Assembly: GCF_013426205.1 (NCBI RefSeq)
Contig: NC_089428.1
Span: 310,001-374,000 of the forward strand
Direction: 5' to 3'
Length of the DNA stretch: 64,000 bases
Origin: Metarhizium brunneum
Taxonomy: Eukaryota > Ascomycota > Sordariomycetes > Hypocreales > Clavicipitaceae
Under the pieces are notes generated by a model. It made no database searches and was not told where the DNA came from. It saw only the letters and a program-made list of their open reading frames with translations. The position numbers and the translations under genes are program-made. This document shows, piece after piece, positions 35,595-47,200 of the stretch; the stretch's first letter is position 1; every line of letters starts with the position of its first letter.

Positions 35595-38471
35595 ATGAAA
35601 GAGTTCCCTCGAAAGTTTCTTAGCCTGCGCGACAAGAATGCCATCCACCGTCGGAGCAAGTCTGTCCCTCCGGGACACAAGGACAAGGTACATCTACACG
35701 ATGACTCTACAGACTCGGCCCTGCGGCCTGGACTCCTGTGGGGTTTGTTGTTGACATTCAATGCCATTGTTCTCAATCCAAGACATTCAGGTCCCCCGAC
35801 ATACCAATGCTACTACATTCTTGTCCCAAAGGCTGAATGCTGACCATGTCCAAAACCCCAGGCGCGCCCGCTCTCCGCAGACACTTTCCGAGCCATATTC
35901 AAGATGGACGGCTCGAAACAAAACTTGAAATCCGACGCCGACGAGAACGACCCCGATGTCACCAAGGTTGGACTGCACCGCCAAGCAAATAGAAACAGCT
36001 ACTGATGGTGACAATGTCAGATTGAACTTGTTCAGCATCACCTAGAGAAAATGCACATATCAAATGTCACAGCCGACGATATTAAGGACATCTTGTCGAC
36101 AAACATTGCCCCAGACGACCCCGAGCAGACTGCCGAGTTTATCAAGTTGGAACAGAAATCCGCTTCAGGCATTATTTTGCCCTACGACCCCACAGTGCAC
36201 ATGCTTGGTGCTGAGAATCGAGGCAATGTCACATGTTACCTAGATTCACTGCTATTCGCCATGTTCGCCAAACTCGACGCCTTCGAGTGTATGCTCAAGT
36301 CAACCTTCCCGGCAGATGACGCGAGACGAAAACTTGCTACATTGCTGCGTATATGGGTCAACATGTTGCGATCGGGAAAGCTCATTCGTACCGACTTGGT
36401 GAGTACACACAAGGGCCGCGCCTGATTGCCTACATGACAGTTGCAACGCATCGAGTAGCTGATCTGCTTCAAGACAAAATTAATCCAAGAATCACTAAGC
36501 GATTGTGGGTGGGCCGATGCCAAACTCCTGGAACAACAGGACACTTCCGAGGCTTTCGCTTTTCTCACCGAGACATTGCAGCTTCCGCTTTTATCCTTGC
36601 AGGTCGACCTCTTTCACCAAGGCAAAGGTGACAAGGATGACCACAAGGTGGTATACGAGCGACTCCTGAATCTGGCTATTCCCTCGGATCCCGATGGCAA
36701 GGGGATTAAGCTTGAGGATTGTCTCGAGGAATATTTCAACGCCAGGGTTGATGTTTTGCGAGATCATGAAGAAGCAAAGAAAGGCAGCATGGATGATAAG
36801 GGGGATGGTTCACCTCTCCTGAGCCAGAATACTATCCGGCTCATTCGGTCAGAAGAAGCAGGCACATCACCTCTGGTTGCCTCGCCGGTTGATCTTACGC
36901 CGTCACAGCAATCTTTCGGCAATCCCATGGAAAGAAGCATGTCCGAGGCCTCAGCGTCCCATAGCGTTTTTCGGGTTCATTCCCAGGATGGCCCGTCGCA
37001 CGAGAACCAAGGTACAGAGGAAGGCTCGCCAACTAGTCCCCGGATAAGATCTACTAGTGTTATTCAGCGTGTTCTGGTGGACGATGATGGCCGGCCAACG
37101 GGCGCCGGGGGCCAAGTCATGAAAAAACGAACCAAGCGCAAGGGTTCAACGGTCGTCAAAGCTGTCACAATTCCTGCTTGGCAATTCTTTCGACTGATTC
37201 GTAAGTCTAGATACTTGGTTAGCTTTGATGACGTTCTTTTCTAACACTTCACAGCCTGGCATGCTTTGACGCCTAACGAGCCTAGAAGCGACTCTGAGGT
37301 GGCCTTGAATTTCGACCAGAGACCAGTGGTTGGTATCTGCCTCAAACGCTACGCCATGACAGAATTTGGACAAGCACAACGACGCAACACTTTTATTGAC
37401 ATCCCCGACAGTCTACGCTTGCCGCATTTTATGCTTGCCGGGGGCCCCAAGTTGGAGGAAGACCTCTATGGGCTCAGCACCGAATACAAACTCGTGCTTC
37501 AGTCCGTGGTCTGCCATCGAGGAGATTCCCTCCACAGCGGCCACTACATTTCCTTTGCCCGAGTTGCCCCGAAGCTTCTGACTGGAAACCGACGGCACGA
37601 TTTTGACCCTCCTCCAGATTATGAGGAGGCGCAGTGGGTGAAATTCGATGATTTGGAGGCGAAAAGTCGCATCACCTACGTGGATGACATCAAGCAGGCG
37701 TTAAAGGTCGAGATGCCCTACCTCCTGTTCTACCAAATTGTCCCCATGGTCGACATGCCCCGCGCATCAACAGACGGCACAGAGACAAACCCTCCGTCAT
37801 ACAATGAATCTAAAACGAGCATGGAGCTCAATGGCGACTTGTCGTCTTCTGCATTCGGCCGATTGACGGGGCATCACAGAGACGATCTCCAAGCCATTGA
37901 CCTCGGCCCAAGAAGCAAACCCCCTAGCATTCGGTTATCTGCAGATATGGATCGCCCAGCCAGAGGAACCTTTGACCCTTCCTGGGTCACTTCCCACACA
38001 GGCTCCACGCCCAATGCCTCCCGCCGAGAAAGCATGGCCAACACGGAATCGCCAGCCGTCACCCCAGGCGGTGCTTCGCCCGTCATGGCGCCCAGCGACG
38101 AGCCTACCGCCTCGAGATTGTCCCGTGCTGCCTCCCGCTTCGCACTGGGTCGACAGAGCCGGCCGGAGAGCCAATCGGGCGAGGGAAGACTCAGCTTCTC
38201 CATGACCCGTCTAGGCGGACTCATGAAGTCCAGCAAGGAGCCGCTCATTGAGCCTCCCCCGTCCAACGGATTACAAACGTCGGCTTCCAACTCTACAGCC
38301 CCCATTTCAGAAACCTCGGCCAAAGGCCCCGACTCGCCTGTCGACGGGGAGAAGCACGGTGCTACCCCGCAGACACAGAAACATAAACACCGTGGAAAGA
38401 CAAAGGACAAGGACAAGGCGGAAAAGCAAAAGACCGGGGAGCAGCCCGAGCGAGAATGTTCAGTCATGTGA
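35595..38471 (+). CDS. Ubiquitin-specific protease with C-terminal CaaX box
   Basis: Five exons, 35595-35687, 35862-35966, 36021-36398, 36459-37200 and 37255-38471, give 844 residues. The Cys box ENRGNVTCYLDSLLFAMF puts the nucleophile at Cys138. The QQDTSEAFAFL block follows at the start of exon four. The His box is GDSLHSGHYISF with His536, then WVKFDDLEAKSRITYVDD. A low-complexity Ser/Pro insert (about 270-400) separates the two halves of the catalytic core, as in many USPs. After the core a disordered tail ends with a lysine/arginine-rich stretch and ECSVM, a CaaX box with Cys841. The enzyme should cleave ubiquitin from substrates, probably at a membrane. The fourth exon acceptor (GAGTAG at 36458) is chosen because the earlier ACAG runs into a stop. 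I cannot assign a yeast orthologue. Confidence 0.9.
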
Positions 38472-39240
38472 TTTACATCTGATAGAGGTAGAACGTGCAT
38501 GCATGGCGTGGCGTGTGGCAAACAGTACATGACTATATGAAGCAAGAGAAAAGGACACCGTTGGATGAGCGGCATTGGGACATTTAGATACCAGGCGTTT
38601 ATGGGCAGTACAGAGGGGGACTCCTACAGACCTACTAGCATACAAACACAGAGCATATTACAAAAACATTCGTGTCTATTTTTCTTCTTCCCTATACAGC
38701 GAACATGGCACCTGTGTGGCAGGCTACAATCCCTCGTAGCCCCGAGATGCATCCACGTACAACCAAAGATATAAAAAAAAAGAGGAAATCGCCACCTCAT
38801 GCTCGCGTGAGTCGGCGAACGCCCGACTAATGATGCACCCAACTAATCGAGGCCTGCGACGTTTGCGCCTCCCATAATATACACGATTACAGGCCAAGCA
38901 AAAGCCTGCAATCATACGCCAGCCGCTTTGTGGCGGTTTATTTTCTTTTCGTCTCCAAGTCTCGGTGAAGAAATCCCTTGTGGAAGAGCTCAACGCTAAT
39001 TGCTAAGGAACTGGAATATCCGGAGTACATGATTCGAAATGGTGAAGTGAGAAACGGGGTAATAAGACAGAGGGTCAGGAAAATAGATAAAGGTGGGCGC
39101 CGTTTTCTTTGTTCCATCCGCGATAGCATTGATAACGTTTGGCTGCTCTTCTCACCTCATTGGGTAGGAGTAGAGTAGGGTTTGTATGTGACGGGACGGG
39201 TTTATCGGAGACCGGGGGTGGTTTGAAGGGAGAACCTGGT
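38472..39240. other. Convergent 3' spacer, ubiquitin protease and TOM40
   Basis: These 769 bases lie between two convergent stop codons. There are A-rich tracts (for example near 38772) that may belong to 3' ends. No gene or element is recognised. Confidence 0.45.
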
Positions 39241-40448
39241 TTAGAAGGGGATGTTGGGGGCCGACTGGGCGCCGAGGGCTTCCTGCTGGTCCTGGAGCTC
39301 TTCGGGAGCTGCCTCGATAGAGACACCCAGGCCAATCTTGGCTTGTTGCTGTAGAAGCTTGTTGTTAGTGTCTTGAGGAGCTTTGGCAGAGTTAGCGGAG
39401 GGGGGTAACACGAACCGTAAAGTGGTCAACGTCGGCGGCAAAGGTCATCATGACGGGAGGCGCAACACGCTTCTCCAACAAGCAGCTCAGCTTGCCCTTG
39501 GAGTCGACCTGGGCACGGAACGTGGACATGCGGAAGTCGTACTTGGCGCCAATGGTGGTGACGCCCTCCTTCTGCAGGCCACCACCCATCAAGCCGCCGG
39601 GTGATGGGACGAGGCCGAGACTCAGGTCAACACCAGCCTGGACCTTGTCGGAGAGTCTTCGCCAGTATGAGGTGTTCAGGGTGCCCATGGCGGTCTGCAA
39701 TTGAGCAGTAGCAATCCAGTCATCAGCCTTGTATCGGGCACAGTAAGAGACGGCGCATTCGGGTCCTTGGGTCAGAGCAGGTCGCTGCCACAGAGTCTCC
39801 ATGCCAAGAGCGAGTCTGGGGGTGACGGATTGCAGGTAGCTGCCAATGTAGATGCCAGTCATGCCGCCCTCAAGAAGAGAAGGGTTGAGCATCTTGAGAG
39901 ATGCGCTGAAGTCGTCGCCGTTGTATTCGTGCTCGAACTGCGCCATATCCTGGCCGCCGGGCGTGATGGAAAGTTGAGACTTGGAAACGAGCTTATCGGT
40001 CCATCGAAAGTTGAATCGTCCGGAGAGGGAGCCCTCGTTGTCTATGTTGCCTTGGCAGAATACCTTTTAAGAGAAAACATGTTAATCTATCTATCCTTGT
40101 CTGTAGATGCATAGTTCCGGCAAAGGTAGGTATACACACCTTGCCAGTGCCGTACATGGCGGCGAATGTGTACGGGTTGATGCGCTCTCCCATGGCGAAC
40201 TGGTGAGAAACCTGGAAGAGCGGAGCCATGCTGAAGATCTTGGTCAGGTCGGCACGGATACCTGTGAACATGTAGTTGTTGAGCAGAACATCGCGCTGGA
40301 CCTCCTTGGACAAGCCCTCCATGTTGCCAGGATTGGAGAGGCCGAGCTTTGCTCTGCGCTCAGAAAAGGAGTTGAGCGCATCGCCAATGGCAGCGGCGAC
40401 GGGGTTGCCCAGGAGAAGGGAACGAATGGATTCTATTTGAGCGGCCAT
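39241..40448 (-). CDS. TOM40: Mitochondrial outer-membrane import pore Tom40
   Basis: Three exons on the minus strand, 40448-40140, 40063-39416 and 39348-39241 (introns 76 and 67 nt), give 354 residues, the usual Tom40 size. It is a porin-like beta barrel: an N-terminal segment [32 protein letters not shown] (residues 1-32) precedes alternating amphipathic strands such as [26 protein letters not shown] and [17 protein letters not shown]. The Tom40-specific [27 protein letters not shown], the segment [17 protein letters not shown] and the C-terminal [10 protein letters not shown] are present. It forms the general entry channel of the TOM complex. The last acceptor is set at CTACAG (39350-39349) so the join reads HFTQQAKIG, and a branch CACTAAC lies 20 bases upstream. 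It is divergent from the phosphofructokinase-2 gene. Confidence 0.95.
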
Positions 40449-41516
40449 GGTGACGGGGTTGTGGCTCGAGTCGACAACGACGTCGGTATTAAAGAATGGC
40501 TAAGAAACAGGTGAAGGCGAGAAAAGGAGAAGCCGCGGCGGAGAAACAGAACAAGTACACAACAGGAAACTCGGCTTTCCTGATGGATAGAACAATTTGC
40601 AAGGCGGTGACCGGGCCTCTCGGATGGCAAATTGTCTCGGGGGTGATGTCGCCAGGTAACGCGATGACGAGCTTCGCTGGCGTTGGGGGAAATGGAGTTG
40701 GAGAATAATTTTCATCAGCCGCCAGTGACTTGAGCAAGACTGGAGCTGGGCCCAGGTGTGTGTGTTGTGGTTCCGCCCGGGCCACAGCACTCTTCTCCGC
40801 GCTAACGAGTTTGCGTCTTGAGAGGCTGGAACGGAGGGCGGAGGGCGGAGCTTCAATGTTCCGTGCCGATGCCGCCCGCTCCTCCGGGTCTGGCGGTCAG
40901 TTGGCAGCTGGAGACTGACGATAAAGTACCGGCAACTTAAACCGGGGGCCGAGATACGACACGAGCCAGGTAGTCGATACCTCTTTCTCAATGTCCAGCT
41001 GCGCGATCAAATGCCACCCTACAGGCAGGTGCACCAGATCTACTCGAGTCTGGTGGGATTGACGATTTTGCGCTGCATCGCTGTTACAGGATGTCAGTAT
41101 TTCATGCTAAGTACTTGAGTAATTATCGCTATCCTTGAAGTTGCCGCGTTTCTTCTTGCTTGTGTCTTAAAAATCCTCCTAAGCCCTCCGGTACGACCCG
41201 GACATCGTTGGCCACGGCTCTCTGACACCGAAACTGGCTGGACCTTGATGCCCCTCCATGGCGCTCCTCTTTCCAACGACATATTGTTATAGATTCAGCT
41301 TCGCCTTATCGCCATACCACACCTGCAGCGGTGCAAGCTTCCTTCGCCGCTCACTCCGTCTGCTTCTTTTTGGCCATTGCTTCATCGATCCCGGCTCACG
41401 ACGCCTTGGTCGGCTTGACCGCTGAGTTCAGCCCAACGGCGAGGCGGACCCAAGATAAGCCCAGCTGACGAGACGGCAAACCTTGAACTTGGGCCGTTTG
41501 AATCCACGCGCTCATC
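40449..41516. promoter_or_regulatory. TOM40/PFK-2 divergent promoter interval
   Basis: These 1,068 bases lie between two divergent start codons, with no supported gene inside. Both promoters must be here. The half nearest 41516 is CT-rich on the plus strand, consistent with a 5' leader. Confidence 0.5.
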
Positions 41517-43485
41517 ATGGACACATTATTGTGAGTCTCTTGCCCCTAACTGCTTCTTCTATGCCACGGGAAAAGCTCCAGGAACGCGGAATCTAACAGC
41601 CGCCAGAACTGCCGAGATCGCGGCCAACGCCCCGCGGTACCGCCGCAAGAGTTCTACCTTTATTGACGGTATTCATGATGTGACAGAAAATGACAACATG
41701 GCACCCGCCCAGCTGTACAGTACCATGTCCGGCAGGCTGTTTCACTCGGGGCGCATTGCCATCGTCATGGTTGGGCCCCCGGCTCGCGGCAAGACGTAAG
41801 TTGAGCCTAGTGCTGTCATTCAACCTTACAAACGGCAAATGTACCTAACATACGCAGGCACATCTGTGTCTCTTTGGCGCGATACTTGCAGTGGCTCGGC
41901 GTCAAGACGCGCATCTTTCATCTTGGGGACTACCGGCGGGCTACTATTGGCCCAGAAGGTGCGGTCCCCGAGGACTACTTCTTCCCCGATGCATCTCCAT
42001 CATCCGTTATTCTGCGTCAGAAAATTTTGAAGAAGTGCCGGGAAGACATTTACGCCTGGCTGAATCATGAAAATGGCCAAGTGGCAATCTATGATGCCGT
42101 GAACCCAACGGCTAGCGGTCGCCGATCTCTTGCCAAGGAGCTGGGCAAACACGATGTTCAGGTAAAACACAAGCCCACACATAAAACGCGAATGACGCAG
42201 ACAAAGCTGACTGAAGCAAGACGCTGTTTATTGAATCATTTGTAGACGATGAGCGTATTCTCCGTGAGAACGCTAGAAATGTCAAAATTTCATCTCCAGA
42301 CGTAAGCGCAATGCGACGCCGCTTCCCGCGGAAAAAAAACTAACATATTCATATAAAGTTCGCGGGGATGGACCCCGATGAGGCCGCCAAACTGTACCTC
42401 AAAAGAATCGAAATGAGAATCCCCGTATTCGAAACCATGAATGAAGCAGAGCTCAACTACATTAAAATGATCAACGCCGGCGCAAAGTTCTTCTACAACA
42501 ACGTCAGCTTCAACTACCTCTCCCACAGGATCGTCTTCTACCTCACCAACCTTCACATCAAATCAAGAACCACCTTCTTCGTCCGCGCCGGCACCACGGA
42601 GGAAGAGGATTCCTACAAGGCGGACGCACCGCTATGTGAACTGGGCAAAACATATGCACAGAGAATGTCCGAGACGCTCCTCAAGCACCGCCAACAAGAA
42701 CACGCGGAGCGCATGGAGAAGAGCGAGGGCCAGCAGACCCCCCTGAGACCGCTCACCGTGTGGACGTCTACGCGAATGAGAACGGTCCAGACGGCTGATT
42801 ACCTCAAAGACAAGGGCTACAAGGTTCGCCTGCGCTCGCAGATGAGCCAGATCAACCCCGGTGTTTGTGAGAACATGCCGGAGCATATGATTCGCAAGAT
42901 TTATCCCGAGGAAGCTGAGAAGCGTGATCTGGACCCATATCACCACAGATATCCTCGAGCAGAGGTATGCATACTCATAACCGGCAAGTGTTTTTTATTA
43001 TTATTTTCAAACACGCCTCACTCACATGATTTCAGTCCTACCATGACCTAGCCGTACGTCTGGAGCCAATCATCCTCGAGCTCGAGCGCGAACAAAACGA
43101 CCTGCTCATTATCGCGCACGAATCCGTCCTCCGCGTCCTCTACGCCTATCTCATGCACTGTTCCACGATGGAAATTCCCAACCTCAAGTTTCCCCGCGAC
43201 GAGATCATTGAGATCATTCCCGCTGCGTACCAAAATGAGGCCAAACGTATCCATATTCCCGGCCTCGATCCCAAATTGCTGCCTGGATCACCGGATATCG
43301 TGCAGTCTCCGGTGCAAGGCATCAGCATCCCGGCGAGTGGAGCAGGCAGCATCCCCGGCAGTGGTCAGATGAGTCCCATTGCAGGCGGTATGAGCACTCC
43401 CTCTATGCCGTTGGAGCGGCCACCTGAGAAGGTGATTAATACGGCCAAGGACATGGTGGCAGACAAGGTGGACGATGAGGATTGA
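41517..43485 (+). CDS. 6-phosphofructo-2-kinase with altered bisphosphatase site
   Basis: Six exons, 41517-41530, 41607-41795, 41858-42161, 42221-42301, 42359-42964 and 43036-43485, give 547 residues. The kinase half has the P-loop VMVGPPARGKT (split by intron two), the substrate segment HLGDYRR and YDAVNPT. The phosphatase half belongs to the phosphoglycerate-mutase fold but reads FVRAGTTEEED at residues 270-280, where active enzymes have Arg-His-Gly. The phospho-accepting histidine is thus Ala273. The second histidine, in IIAHESVLRVLYAYL, is kept. The protein should make fructose-2,6-bisphosphate, the activator of phosphofructokinase-1, but not hydrolyse it, comparable to yeast Pfk26. The tail is Ser/Pro/Gly-rich with SP sites, a possible phosphorylation region. 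The 14-nt first exon is the least certain part. Confidence 0.92.
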
Positions 43486-44205
43486 ATTCTAAAATTGGAA
43501 CATGGAGGGCAGGGAGGTGCACAGTGGCGTAAAGAGTCACGCTATTTACCAGTTGTGGACGAGATAGAAGTAGGGCTAAACATGGACGTGAAAAAAAAAT
43601 ACACACATTATACTACATCACCTGGCTGTCTACCGGACTGTCCGGCGCATGCCTTGGCCAAGGCAAGACGGGAGGTTCTAGGTGGTACGAAATCCACGAG
43701 CCAACCCTGGCACCACCTCGAGCAACTCGACTCATGCTTACCTCCTGCGTAGATCTCGCTCACACAGTTCACGCAAGCGACAAGAAGGAACACGACCAAC
43801 AGCTGCAAACGCGTCTCCCTGTCTCTCTGTCACTCCGCCCCCCCCTCGTCTCGTGCCTTTTTGAGTGCCCCTTCGGTTCCCGGAATGACCACATGATGCC
43901 AGCCACCCAGATGCATGACGCCCAATGAAGGAGCTCAACCACCATGGCCTGCGGTTCCTCCATCCGCCTCGCTTCTTTCCCCTTGGCGGCCACGGCGCGA
44001 ACACGCTGCAGCGTCATGATGCTCTGCCTACCCAGGGTAAGCTAAGCGTGTCTTGTACGCCATGCATCCTGCTTCCAAACGCCCGCTCCGCCAAGCCCTC
44101 TTGCCCATGTACAATACATGCACACATGCGCGGGAGGTGAAAAGCCATCTATCCCTGCCGACTTGTTCGCGCAGATGCCAGCCAGCAGGGTGTAAGAAGA
44201 ATACC

Positions 44206-44249
44206 AAAAAATAGAATAAAATAGAATAAAATAAAATAAAATAAAATAA
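44206..44249. repeat. ATAAA-type microsatellite
   Basis: A run of AATAGA and AATAAA/ATAAA units in direct order, 44 bases long. It is simple sequence without an evident role. Confidence 0.85.
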
Positions 44250-47200
44250 GTTAACTGCAGCACGCCGGGAGTAATTGAGGAGACGGATAGTCAAGGGGGG
44301 GGGGTAAACAACATTAAAAAAAGACTAGGAAGTGAAGGAATAAAAAAAAACCTGCTTAGCTCCTCCGTACCCAGCACAGGACGAAAAAAGGAAGCATGTA
44401 GGATGCAAGGCCCAATAGGCGTGTGTGAGCATGGTGAAACTGCGCACAAGGAGGCGTCGTGCGACGAGGGGGCTTTCGTCTTCTCGCCCCCAAGTCTGCC
44501 CTGTCAAAAACGTGACCCCGTGGGAGAGGGGAGTACTGCTACTACCTGCTGGTGGTTCATGAGTAGGAAAAATGATATGCTTGCTTGGCGATGCTGTTGG
44601 CGAGGTTCGATTTGCGGTGGGTTTTGCCTGGCTGTTACGCCGGCTGCTTGGAAAGGTCTGTCGAGGCCCCTTTGGTGGTTCTGTGATACGGCAGACTTGA
44701 ATGGGTCAAAGAATTCACCTTTGAGGGTTTTGAATGTGTTCCCTGGGATGGTGAAGATGCTGTCTGCTCCCCAATGTCGAGGAGCCGGTGACATGAGCGG
44801 TTTCGGTGCAACAGGAATGCTTCAGTCGGCCAGAAAGGGAGAGTCTAGAATCCGACTATTATACCTTGTTGAAATATGCTGATATTCCACGAGGAGATGA
44901 CGCCGAATCTTGATGTTCTTGTATGTTTGTAAATCGTTGGCCTTGTAATGCATCGACTCCGTTGTTGTGGCCATGCTCACTGCAATCAGCACCAAGGCCT
45001 ACTTAAGCTACAGAGCTGGATCTCGGTCTCATCTACTTTATATCTACACATATGTACATACCTTGTATATACGTATGTATGTATATACATGTTGGTTCCC
45101 TAGGTAGCCGGTACAGTACAAGGTATCTCGCGAATGCGTTTGCTCGGTGATAAACCTGGAAATAAAGTAGCACCCATGAGTTGAAGAAGGGACAAAAGCG
45201 TTTTACCAAGACTCATGCTCCAGCATTCCTTTTTCAACAGCCATTTCGATTGTTCCCAATTGCATGTGGGGTAATGTGTGCAAGATTCCATCTCCTTTGT
45301 TTCGGACGATAAAAACTTGGTCAAGCTGTTGCCGAAATACATCAACACTGTATACTCGCAAGCCATTTCAACCTTGTATCGGTATTGCTCATCTTGGAAG
45401 TTTTCATTTGAGTTTTGGTAAAGCCCACTATCGTGAGCTATTTCCACGTCATAGTCTGTGCCTGTCTTTGGCCCTTGGGACATACTGCCTCCCTATTGTG
45501 CCGATGCGAGACGAGAATGCCCCTTGCTGGGCTTTTGCCGGCCGTAAAGTGGTATTGAGATCGTCCTTACATATGTACCATGCAGCTCCCTCTCTTGAGC
45601 GAGACATTAACAATTGTTTTCTTTGGTGTAAAGAGTTCATCAATGGCGTCTTATAGGTGCATGTGAACGCCAAGACAAGATATAAGACGTCTGGCACGCC
45701 CCAGAGTCGTTACCGGCCACCATCTGCCGCACTGGGCACACTTCGCCTGCAGCATATTCACCCATGCAATAGCTCATCCCGGCCTTGCAGCGCCCTGGTT
45801 AACGTAGCTGAAGACGATGATGACGAGTGGGCTGACCAAAAGCTTTGCCCAACTTTGCCGCTGCATGAGCCTGACTGACCTGGCTCCAACGAAGCAGAAG
45901 ATAATCAGGTCAAGTTCCTCGTCGCCCAATAGGCACGGAAGACCAACGGTTCCTGGAACAAGCCGACCCAAACTAGCAAACTGTGCAGCATGGTCCAAAG
46001 GTGTGTGGCCCGGTGAGAGTGGCGAGGTATCAAGTCAACACAGCATCTGAAATAACATTGGGTTTCGTTCCCAGCATCTTCAGAAACCCATATTGTACAT
46101 TTCGTTCGTTTGCTGTGCGAATCTTGTCATTGCGCAGGACGTTGTCAAGATGCGTACAGCTGACTCACATTCAAATACATCTGTGCGCACGTGCAAAGGC
46201 CGTCGGAATCGTATGAGGCCGTATGGTGTTGAGAATCGAATGCCGGAGATGCGCAAATTATTTCCGAACATTGTTTGAAGAAGTGGTGGCGGCGAAAGGG
46301 TCCTCAATTACGGAGTATGGACACACTGCACCTGCAGAATCACAGCTGCACCTATGGAGTACTTGCTGAAGCCACAATCGCAACCAGACCGGCGCTTACG
46401 AATAGAATGCTTCGCCTAGGATGTCATGTGGAACCATTACTTGTGGCTGCAAGGATCTCAGTGGCCAGTCCTGCATCTTCTCGGTTGCGGGAGTCTGTCG
46501 CCGATGGTCTGGCAGATTGCCTTGCACGTCAGCAACCCGGCAAGCCTGGGCCAATACAGTCTTTGAAATACTAGAGCCGGAAGTCAACAGGCGATGCTCC
46601 ACGTCGCGAACTAGAGCAGTTGGCGAGGAAGATCTGTGGAATCGATTGGTGAGTGAGGTAGGATCTCACGAAACTGCACAAGCGGCAAAAAAAAAAAAAA
46701 GGGAGCACCACCAGGACCCCCCTTTCTTTGTCTCGAAGCAGCAAGAAGCTAGTCGTTGTAGTCGGTGGTGATGGCATGAATGAGTGTTTGTCGCTGACGA
46801 ACCTAAATCGGCCCTTAGCGCCGCATGGCAGGGTCATGAGACCTTCAGACATTCCACACATATTGCAGATTTTGTGCTGATCCGCAAATAACCTCGTAAG
46901 AGCCGCGCACCAGCCGAACAAAACAATCAGGCCGGCAGTCTCGTGGCGGCAGACAGACGTTGTGTAACCGTCATTTTGGACGCACTGGTATTAGCGGAAC
47001 ACAAACACGACGGTGTCGAACTGCACGTCTGTGCTCATCTTTGGTCTGCCGTGCCATGAGTCCCATGACAGACCTCCTGGTGAAGGACTCGCAGTAACTA
47101 GCCTGAAGGTTTCCAAACCGTAACCTTGACACCCGCCAACGGCCCAGCCATGACGTCGAGTTGTAGCGTGACCAAGAAAACAGGGGCAGCAAGGCGAATG

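Noticed and set aside
36441..36458. Earlier splice acceptor (ATGACAG, 36440) for exon four of the ubiquitin protease
   Set aside because: It leads to an in-frame TAG within six codons; the next acceptor, GAGTAG at 36458, restores the conserved frame.
45100..45483. 127-codon minus-strand frame with an ATG
   Set aside because: Protein-like composition, but no family, no splice-consistent extension and no conserved motif. It remains only a possibility.
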